DNA of 64,000 bases from the NCBI RefSeq assembly GCF_002382885.1, contig NZ_NWVL01000033.1:1-64000 (forward strand), read 5' to 3'. Positions 58,095-64,000 of this stretch are shown here, piece after piece. The notes under the pieces are model-generated. The model ran no database searches. It had not been told where the DNA came from and saw nothing but the letters and a program-made list of their open reading frames with translations. Numbering within the stretch: position 1 is the first letter of the stretch; every line of letters starts with the position of its first letter. Source of the stretch: Streptomyces sp. WZ.A104 (GTDB lineage: Bacteria > Actinomycetota > Actinomycetes > Streptomycetales > Streptomycetaceae). Position numbers and translations under genes: made by a program.

Positions 58095-60107
58095 ATGAAC
58101 GAACGTCAGAAGGACCGGCCCTGGCTCATGCGGACGTACGCCGGTCACTCGACCGCCGAGGCGTCCAACGAGCTGTACCGCCGCAACCTCGCCAAGGGAC
58201 AGACGGGTCTCTCGGTCGCCTTCGATCTGCCCACGCAGACCGGATACGACCCGGACCACATTCTCGCCCGCGGCGAGGTGGGCCGTGTCGGTGTGCCCGT
58301 CTCACACCTCGGTGACATGCGCCGGCTGTTCCAGGACATCCCCCTGGAGCAGATGAACACCTCGATGACGATCAACGCGACCGCCATGTGGCTGCTGGCG
58401 CTCTACCAGGTGGTCGCGGAGGAGCAGGGGGCCGACCCCGCCAAGCTCCAGGGGACCACGCAGAACGACATCGTGAAGGAGTACCTCTCGCGCGGGACCC
58501 ACGTCTTCCCGCCGGTGCCCTCACTACGGCTGACCACCGACATGATCACGTACACGGTCAACCGCATCCCCAAGTGGAACCCGATCAACATCTGCAGCTA
58601 CCACCTCCAGGAGGCGGGGGCGACCCCGGTCCAGGAGATCGCGTACGCCATGTCGACCGCCATCGCGGTGCTCGACGCGGTGCGCGACTCGGGCCAGGTC
58701 CCGGAGGAGAAGTTCGGTGATGTGGTCGCCCGGATCTCGTTCTTCGTGAACGCGGGCGTCCGCTTCATCGAGGAGATGTGCAAGATGCGCGCCTTCGGCC
58801 GGATCTGGGACCGCGTCACGCGGGAGCGGTACGGCATCACCAACGCCAAGCAGCGCCGTTTCCGCTACGGCGTCCAGGTCAACTCCCTCGGCCTGACCGA
58901 GGCGCAGCCGGAGAACAACGTCCAGCGCATCGTCCTGGAGATGCTGGCCGTGACCCTCTCCAAGGACGCCCGCGCCCGCGCGGTGCAGCTCCCCGCCTGG
59001 AACGAGGCACTGGGGCTGCCGCGCCCCTGGGACCAGCAGTGGTCGCTCCGCATCCAGCAGGTGCTGGCCCACGAGAGCGATCTGCTGGAGTACGAGGACA
59101 TCTTCGCCGGATCGCACGTCATCGAGGCCAAGGTGGACGCCCTGGTCGAGGAGTCGATGGCGGAGATCGACCGCATCCAGCAGATGGGCGGCGCGATGGC
59201 GGCCGTCGAGTCCGGCTACCTCAAGTCCGAGCTGGTCTCCTCGCACGCGGCGCGGCGGGCCCGGATCGAGGGCGGCGAGGAGAAGATCGTCGGCGTCAAC
59301 ATCTACGAGACGACCGAGCCCAACCCGCTCACCTCCGACCTCGACGGCGCGATCATGACGGTCGACCCCGAGAACGAGGCCCGGGTCGTCGCCGCCCTGC
59401 ACGAGTGGCGGGACAACCGCGACGAGGCCCGGGCGACGGAGGCGCTGGCCGCGCTGAAGAAGGCCGCCGCGGGCACCCGGAACATGATGGAAGCCACCGT
59501 CGAATGCGCTCGCGCGGGCGTCACCACCGGCGAGTGGTCCTGGGCACTGCGGGACGTCTTCGGCGAGTTCCGCGCGCCCACCGGGGTCTCCTCGGCCCCG
59601 GTGGCGATCGCCGCCGAGCCGGGCAGCACGCTCGCCCTGGTCCGCGAGAAGGTCACCCGTACCGCCGCCGACCTGGGCGTGGGGCGGCTGCGCCTGCTGG
59701 TCGGCAAGCCGGGTCTGGACGGGCACTCCAACGGCGCGGAGCAGATCGCCGTACGGGCCAGGGACGCCGGGTTCGAGGTGGTCTACCAGGGCATCCGGCT
59801 CACCCCCGAGCAGATCACCGACGCGGCGCTCGCCGAGGACGTGCACTGCGTGGGGCTGTCGATCCTGTCCGGCTCGCACGCGGAGCTGGTGCCCGACGTG
59901 CTGAACCGGCTGCGCGAGGCCGGGGCCCCGGACATTCCGGTGATCGCGGGCGGCATCATCCCGCCGGCGGACGCCGCCGCACTCATCGAAGCCGGTGTGG
60001 CCGCCGTCTTCACCCCGAAGGACTTCGGCATCACGGAGATCATCGGCCGTATCGTCGACGAGATCCGGAAAGCGAACAAGCTCGACCCTCTGGAGGTCCC
60101 CGCATGA
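58095..60107 (+). CDS. meaA: Ethylmalonyl-CoA mutase (MeaA)
   Basis: A 670-residue coenzyme-B12-dependent mutase that converts ethylmalonyl-CoA to methylsuccinyl-CoA. The TIM-barrel substrate domain begins with TYAGHSTAEASNELYRRNL and shows FDLPTQTGYDPDH and MNTSMTINATAMW. The C-terminal cobalamin domain has the base-off motif DGHSNG (DxHxxG) near residue 540 and a GLSILSGSH loop. Large and small domains are fused, unlike typical methylmalonyl-CoA mutase heterodimers. It follows ccr by 9 bp and overlaps the next gene by 4 bp (ATGA). Confidence 0.96.
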   Translation: MNERQKDRPWLMRTYAGHSTAEASNELYRRNLAKGQTGLSVAFDLPTQTGYDPDHILARGEVGRVGVPVSHLGDMRRLFQDIPLEQMNTSMTINATAMWLLALYQVVAEEQGADPAKLQGTTQNDIVKEYLSRGTHVFPPVPSLRLTTDMITYTVNRIPKWNPINICSYHLQEAGATPVQEIAYAMSTAIAVLDAVRDSGQVPEEKFGDVVARISFFVNAGVRFIEEMCKMRAFGRIWDRVTRERYGITNAKQRRFRYGVQVNSLGLTEAQPENNVQRIVLEMLAVTLSKDARARAVQLPAWNEALGLPRPWDQQWSLRIQQVLAHESDLLEYEDIFAGSHVIEAKVDALVEESMAEIDRIQQMGGAMAAVESGYLKSELVSSHAARRARIEGGEEKIVGVNIYETTEPNPLTSDLDGAIMTVDPENEARVVAALHEWRDNRDEARATEALAALKKAAAGTRNMMEATVECARAGVTTGEWSWALRDVFGEFRAPTGVSSAPVAIAAEPGSTLALVREKVTRTAADLGVGRLRLLVGKPGLDGHSNGAEQIAVRARDAGFEVVYQGIRLTPEQITDAALAEDVHCVGLSILSGSHAELVPDVLNRLREAGAPDIPVIAGGIIPPADAAALIEAGVAAVFTPKDFGITEIIGRIVDEIRKANKLDPLEVPA

Positions 60108-61078
60108 CCACGCCCACCACCCCCGTGAACCGGCTGCGCCCCCGGCGCTCGTGTCTGGCCGTGCCGGGCTCGAACCCGCGCTTCCTGGAGAAGGCCCAGG
60201 GCCTCCCGGCCGACCAGGTCTTCCTGGACCTGGAGGACGCCTGCGCGCCGCTCGCCAAGGAGGGCGCCCGCCACACGATCGTGGACGCGCTGAACAACGG
60301 TGACTGGAGCGGCAAGACCCGGGTCGTGCGGGTCAACGACTGGACGACGCACTGGACGTACCGGGACGTCATCACGGTCGTCGAGGGCGCGGGTCCCAAC
60401 CTCGACTGCATCATGCTGCCGAAGGTCCAGGACGCCCAGCAGGTCGTGGCGCTGGACCTGCTGCTGACCCAGATCGAGAAGACGATGGGCTTTGAAGTCG
60501 GGAAGATCGGCATCGAGGCGCAGATCGAGAACGCCAAGGGGCTGGTGAACATCGACGACATCGCCGCCGCCTCGCCGCGCCTGGAGACGCTGATCTTCGG
60601 CCCGGCGGACTTCATGGCGTCGATCAACATGAAGACCCTGGTCGTCGGCCAGCAGCCGCCCGGCTACCCGGCGGACGCCTACCACTACATCCTGATGCGC
60701 ATCCTGATGGCGGCCCGTACGCACGATCTCCAGGCGATCGACGGCCCGTTCCTCCAGATCCGTGACGTGGACGCCTACCGCGAGGTCGCGGGCCGCGCGG
60801 CCGCTCTCGGCTTCGACGGCAAGTGGGTGCTGCACCCGGGCCAGGTCGACGCGGCCAACGAGGTGTTCTCGCCCTCGCAGGAGGACTACGACCACGCCGA
60901 GCTGATCCTCGACGCCTATGACTGGTGCACCTCCGAGGCGGGCGGCAAGAAGGGCTCGGCAATGCTCGGCGACGAGATGATCGACGAGGCCAGCCGCAAG
61001 ATGGCCCTGGTCATCGCGGGCAAGGGCCGGGCCGCCGGAATGCAGCGCACCTCCAAGTTCGAAGCCCCGGAGGCCTGA
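60104..61078 (+). CDS. HpcH/HpaI family CoA ester lyase (beta-methylmalyl/malyl-CoA lyase)
   Basis: A 324-residue lyase of the citrate-lyase beta-subunit family. The opening RRSCLAVPGSNPRFLEKA, the metal site FLDLEDACAP, the catalytic EAQIENAKGL and GPADFMAS are conserved. In the ethylmalonyl-CoA pathway it splits (2R,3S)-beta-methylmalyl-CoA to glyoxylate and propionyl-CoA, and often also malyl-CoA. Its ATG overlaps the meaA stop; the MaoC hydratase gene follows after 2 bp, so it is firmly within the operon. Assignment as the pathway lyase rests on context and family. Confidence 0.94.
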   Translation: MTTPTTPVNRLRPRRSCLAVPGSNPRFLEKAQGLPADQVFLDLEDACAPLAKEGARHTIVDALNNGDWSGKTRVVRVNDWTTHWTYRDVITVVEGAGPNLDCIMLPKVQDAQQVVALDLLLTQIEKTMGFEVGKIGIEAQIENAKGLVNIDDIAAASPRLETLIFGPADFMASINMKTLVVGQQPPGYPADAYHYILMRILMAARTHDLQAIDGPFLQIRDVDAYREVAGRAAALGFDGKWVLHPGQVDAANEVFSPSQEDYDHAELILDAYDWCTSEAGGKKGSAMLGDEMIDEASRKMALVIAGKGRAAGMQRTSKFEAPEA

Positions 61079-61080
61079 TC

Positions 61081-61584
61081 ATGCAGTTCGGACGCACTTA
61101 CGAGGAGTTCGAGGTCGGCGCGGTCTACAAGCACTGGCCCGGAAAGACGGTCACGGAGTACGACGACCACCTCTTCTGCCTGCTGACCATGAACCACCAC
61201 CCGCTGCACATGGACAGCAACTACGCGGAGAAGACGACCGACTTCGGGAAGAACGTCGTCGTCGGCAACTACATCTACTCGCTGCTGCTCGGCATGTCGG
61301 TGCCGGACGTCTCCGGGAAGGCCATCGCCAATCTGGAGGTCGAATCGCTGAAGCACATCGCGCCGACCTTCCACGGCGACACGATCTACGGCGAGACGAC
61401 CGTGCTGGACAAGACACCGTCGAAGTCCAAGAGCGATCGCGGGATCGTGTACGTCGAGACCAAGGGCTACAAGCAGGACGGCACCGTGGTCTGCGTGTTC
61501 CGCCGCAAGGTGATGGTCCCCACCGAGACGTACATCAAGGAGCGGGGCGGCGAGCAGCCGGGCCGCCCGACGCCCGCCAAGTAA
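61081..61584 (+). CDS. MaoC family dehydratase (probable mesaconyl-CoA hydratase)
   Basis: A 167-residue hot-dog-fold hydratase. The catalytic motif NHHPLHMD (about residues 38-45) and the following GNYIYSLLLGMS are typical. In the ethylmalonyl-CoA pathway this step hydrates mesaconyl-CoA to beta-methylmalyl-CoA. It is about half the length of the proteobacterial mesaconyl-CoA hydratase, so a dimer presumably replaces the fused double hot-dog. ATG 61081 follows GGAGG and lies 2 bp after the lyase stop. The role is inferred from operon position. Confidence 0.92.
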   Translation: MQFGRTYEEFEVGAVYKHWPGKTVTEYDDHLFCLLTMNHHPLHMDSNYAEKTTDFGKNVVVGNYIYSLLLGMSVPDVSGKAIANLEVESLKHIAPTFHGDTIYGETTVLDKTPSKSKSDRGIVYVETKGYKQDGTVVCVFRRKVMVPTETYIKERGGEQPGRPTPAK

Positions 61585-61662
61585 CCGGCCACGGACAGCA
61601 GTCGGCCAACCAACCGCGTGAAGCCTTGAAGTCATCCGCGTGAAGCCACAGGAGAAGCAGCC

Positions 61663-62868
61663 ATGACGCGACTCGCCCAGACCGCCGGTCTGAACGACAT
61701 CCAGCGGGAGATCCTCGCCACGGTCCGGGACTTCGTCGACAAGGAGATCATTCCGGTCGCGACCCAGCTGGAGCACCGCGACGAGTACCCCACGGAAATC
61801 GTGGAGGGGCTCAAGGAGCTCGGCCTGTTCGGGCTGATGATCCCCGAGGAGTACGGGGGTCTGGGTGAGTCGCTGCTCACCTACGCGCTGTGCGTGGAGG
61901 AGATCGCGCGCGGCTGGATGAGCGTGTCGGGCATCATCAACACGCATTTCATCGTGGCCTACATGCTCAAGCAGCACGGCACCCAGGAACAGAAGGACAC
62001 GTTCCTGCCGCGGATGGCGCTCGGCGAGGTGCGGGGCGCGTTCTCCATGTCCGAGCCGGCGCTCGGCTCGGACGTCTCGGCGATCTCGTCCAAGGGTGTC
62101 AGGGACGGCGAGGAGTACGTTCTCAACGGCCAGAAGATGTGGCTGACGAACGGCGGAACGTCGACGCTGGTGGCTGTTCTCTGCCGAAGTGACGAAGGCC
62201 ACCCCGAGGGCACCGCGCCGCACAAGTCGATGACGACCTTCCTGGTGGAGAAGGAGCCCGGATTCGGAGAGGTCCGGCCCGGCCTGACCATCCCCGGGAA
62301 GATCGACAAGATGGGTTACAAGGGCGTCGACACGACCGAGCTCATCATGGACGACCTGCGCATTCCGGCCAATCGTGTGCTCGGAGGCACGACCGGCCGA
62401 GGGTTTTACCAAATGATGGACGGCGTCGAGGTCGGCCGGGTGAATGTCGCCGCACGTGGTTGCGGTGTCGCTCAACGTGCGTTCGAACTGGGCGTTTCGT
62501 ACGCCCAGCAGCGCCACACCTTCGGCAAACCGATCGCCCAGCACCAGGCGATCCAGTTCAAACTGGCCGAAATGGCCACCAAGGTCGAAGCCGCCCATGC
62601 GATGATGGTGAATGCGGCACGCAAAAAGGACTCCGGGGAACGAAACGACCTGGAGGCAGGGATGGCGAAGTACCTCGCCTCCGAGTACTGCAAGGAAGTC
62701 GTCGAAGACGCCTTCCGTATCCACGGCGGTTACGGCTTCTCCAAGGAGTACGAGATCGAGCGCCTCTACCGCGAGGCGCCGATGCTGCTGATCGGTGAAG
62801 GTACCGCCGAGATCCAGAAAATGATCATTGGCCGGCGCCTCCTGGAGGAGTACCGATTCCAGGGCTGA
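61663..62868 (+). CDS. Acyl-CoA dehydrogenase (probable methylsuccinyl-CoA dehydrogenase)
   Basis: A 401-residue flavoenzyme with the three acyl-CoA dehydrogenase domains. FSMSEPALGSDVSA and MWLTNGGTST are the FAD signatures, and the C-terminal LIGEGTAEIQKMIIGR is conserved. In this operon it should oxidise methylsuccinyl-CoA to mesaconyl-CoA. It lacks the N-terminal extension of the alphaproteobacterial enzyme. ATG 61663 lies 78 bp after the MaoC gene, behind AGGAG. The 3' half is somewhat less GC-rich at third positions than the neighbours. The exact substrate is inferred from context. Confidence 0.93.
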   Translation: MTRLAQTAGLNDIQREILATVRDFVDKEIIPVATQLEHRDEYPTEIVEGLKELGLFGLMIPEEYGGLGESLLTYALCVEEIARGWMSVSGIINTHFIVAYMLKQHGTQEQKDTFLPRMALGEVRGAFSMSEPALGSDVSAISSKGVRDGEEYVLNGQKMWLTNGGTSTLVAVLCRSDEGHPEGTAPHKSMTTFLVEKEPGFGEVRPGLTIPGKIDKMGYKGVDTTELIMDDLRIPANRVLGGTTGRGFYQMMDGVEVGRVNVAARGCGVAQRAFELGVSYAQQRHTFGKPIAQHQAIQFKLAEMATKVEAAHAMMVNAARKKDSGERNDLEAGMAKYLASEYCKEVVEDAFRIHGGYGFSKEYEIERLYREAPMLLIGEGTAEIQKMIIGRRLLEEYRFQG

Positions 62869-62958
62869 TTGTCCCTTTTGAGGTGATTTGGTGGCGAAGA
62901 ACATCACACCGAGTCATCCTCGGCGGGTGCTTTTCAGCAGTCCGACTCGGCTGCTGGC

Positions 62959-62989
62959 TTGCCCAGTTGCGCCCGGCAACCGATAGCAT
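62959..62989 (+). promoter_or_regulatory. Candidate promoter for the phosphatidylserine decarboxylase gene
   Basis: TTGCCC (62959-62964) and TAGCAT (62984-62989) are 19 bp apart. Upstream, a weak hairpin CAGCAG/CTGCTG (62935-62956) may end the ethylmalonyl-CoA operon transcript. Confidence 0.45.
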
Positions 62990-63048
62990 CGCCGGAAAGC
63001 CGCCGTCCCCCGTTGCCAGCGCGGCATCATCCGCTACGAAGGTCATCC

Positions 63049-63696
63049 ATGCCCGACAGCCCTACCTCTGCACCCCGCGGCGGGGTCCGCATCGCCCGCG
63101 GAGCATCGCCCTGGCTCCTGCCGACCGTCGCCACCGCAGCCCTCAGCCTGGCCCGCGCCCGCAAGTCGGGGCGCTGGGCGGCCGTGGCCGTGCCCACCAC
63201 CGCGCTCGCGGCGGGCATGCTGTGGTTCTTCCGTGACCCCGAGCGCGAGATCACTGACGGCCGGGTCATCTCCCCGGCCGACGGTGTGGTGCAGAGCATC
63301 ATGCCGTGGAAGGACGGGCGCACCCGCGTCGCGATCTTCATGAGCCCCCTCAACGTCCACGTCAACCGCGCGCCGCTGGCGGGCACCGTGACGTCGGTCG
63401 AGCACATCCCGGGCGGGTTCGTTCCGGCGTTCAACAAGGAGAGCGAGAACAACGAGCGCGTTGTCTGGCACTTCGACACCGAGCTCGGCGACATCGAGAT
63501 GGTGCAGATCGCGGGAGCGGTCGCCCGTCGGATCGTGCCGTACCTCCCCGAGGGCACGAAGGTCGAGCAGGGCGAGCGCATCGGCCTGATCCGCTTCGGC
63601 TCGCGCGTGGACATCTACCTCCCGGAGGGTATCGATGTCGCGGTCGAGGTCGGCCAGGCCACCACCGCGGGGGTGACTCGAATTGACCGTGATTGA
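63049..63696 (+). CDS. psd: Phosphatidylserine decarboxylase (short, archaeal-type)
   Basis: A 215-residue proenzyme that makes phosphatidylethanolamine at the membrane. The self-cleavage site is RFGSRVD: cleavage between Gly184 and Ser185 would create the pyruvoyl group. A hydrophobic N-terminal segment (VPTTALAAGMLWFF) anchors it, followed by DPEREITDGRVISPADGVV. The lack of the long beta-barrel extension places it in the short form common in actinobacteria. ATG 63049 gives the family start; its ribosome site is weak. It overlaps the phosphatidylserine synthase gene. Confidence 0.94.
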   Translation: MPDSPTSAPRGGVRIARGASPWLLPTVATAALSLARARKSGRWAAVAVPTTALAAGMLWFFRDPEREITDGRVISPADGVVQSIMPWKDGRTRVAIFMSPLNVHVNRAPLAGTVTSVEHIPGGFVPAFNKESENNERVVWHFDTELGDIEMVQIAGAVARRIVPYLPEGTKVEQGERIGLIRFGSRVDIYLPEGIDVAVEVGQATTAGVTRIDRD

Positions 63697-64000
63697 TCCG
63701 GATACCAAGGCCGGCTGGGTTCCTGAGGCCGACGAGGCGAGAGACACCGACAGCGCGGAGGACATGCCGCTGTCGATGCGGCTGTCGATAGCGGACACGC
63801 TCACGCTCGGTAATGCGACGTGCGGGTTCATGGCGGTGTACTTCACCACCACGGGCATTCTGATCCCCCACCTCACGGGCAGCGACGAGACGGGCATGGC
63901 CAGGCACTCCGCCGCCACGGCGGTGATCCTCATGCTGATGGCCGCGATCTTCGACCTGTTCGACGGACTGGTGGCGCGCAAGCTGCGCTCCTCGCCGATG
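63683..64000 (+). CDS. pssA: CDP-diacylglycerol-serine O-phosphatidyltransferase, cut by the right edge
   Basis: The first 106 codons of an integral membrane CDP-alcohol phosphatidyltransferase that makes phosphatidylserine, the substrate of the decarboxylase just upstream. LTLGNATCGFMAVYF is the first helix of PssA proteins, and IFDLFDGLVARKL is the beginning of the DG-x2-AR catalytic motif; the rest lies beyond 64000. TTG 63683, nine bases after GGGGG, is preferred; GTG 63689 is the alternative. The gene overlaps psd by 14 or 8 bp, indicating coupling. Confidence 0.93.
   Translation, partial: MTVIDPDTKAGWVPEADEARDTDSAEDMPLSMRLSIADTLTLGNATCGFMAVYFTTTGILIPHLTGSDETGMARHSAATAVILMLMAAIFDLFDGLVARKLRSSPM

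Overview
The window is chromosomal DNA of a Streptomyces or very close relative. The evidence is very high GC, strong G/C bias at third codon positions, GTG and TTG starts, many TANNNT boxes 6-9 nt before a start codon (leaderless-type promoters), a complete ethylmalonyl-CoA gene set led by crotonyl-CoA carboxylase/reductase, and a shortened MreB paralogue. From memory the gene order resembles a stretch of the S. coelicolor chromosome; I could not check this. No rRNA, tRNA, CRISPR array, insertion sequence, prophage or attachment site was seen.

Layout. 1-13.1 kb (all minus strand): the start of an unidentified gene at the left edge, an inositol-phosphate synthase homologue, and a sugar-catabolism locus. 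That locus has a ROK regulator, a ribose/xylose-type ABC importer (ATPase, permease, lipoprotein), a Gfo/Idh dehydrogenase, a TIM-barrel sugar isomerase and a 1239-residue secreted protein joining PQQ-type sugar dehydrogenase, PKD, CBM, ThuA and DUF1080 modules. 13.2-25.2 kb: housekeeping and accessory genes (KASIII, FdhD, HhH protein, SLC10-type symporter with a divergent LysR gene, acyl-CoA ligase, aldo/keto reductase, cytosolic ricin-type lectin, His-rich methyltransferase, a second LysR, pterin dehydratase, XRE regulator). 25.2-29.6 kb: a compact operon encoding a reduced actin-like protein, a secreted low-complexity protein and a fused SecDF, behind a clear inverted repeat. 29.7-42.3 kb: ArsR-type regulator, secreted I36-type inhibitor, membrane phosphodiesterase, MBL hydrolase and DedA pair, an aminotransferase homologue lacking its PLP lysine, a PAP2/DAG-kinase fusion, a methyltransferase, VOC protein, LapA-like protein and secreted CocE/NonD hydrolase.

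42.5-48.1 kb: an overlapping four-peptidase operon (M55, M20, S9, S66) suited to taking apart D-amino-acid or peptidoglycan peptides, preceded by the remains of a carboxypeptidase-regulatory-domain gene. 48.3-52.5 kb: SRPBCC protein, a radical SAM gene whose promoter contains a LexA-type box, a secreted tripeptidyl aminopeptidase-like hydrolase and a HEAT-repeat protein. 52.8-64 kb: a duplicated 3-hydroxyacyl-CoA dehydrogenase, a TetR regulator, a GNAT protein, the ethylmalonyl-CoA operon (ccr, meaA, malyl-CoA lyase, MaoC hydratase, acyl-CoA dehydrogenase), and phosphatidylserine decarboxylase with the start of phosphatidylserine synthase, which runs off the right edge.

The ethylmalonyl-CoA genes turn acetyl-CoA-derived crotonyl-CoA into glyoxylate and C3/C4 acyl-CoAs, with ethylmalonyl-CoA as a polyketide extender. 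The hydroxyacyl-CoA dehydrogenase upstream and the fatty acyl-CoA ligase at 18.1 kb could feed the same pool.
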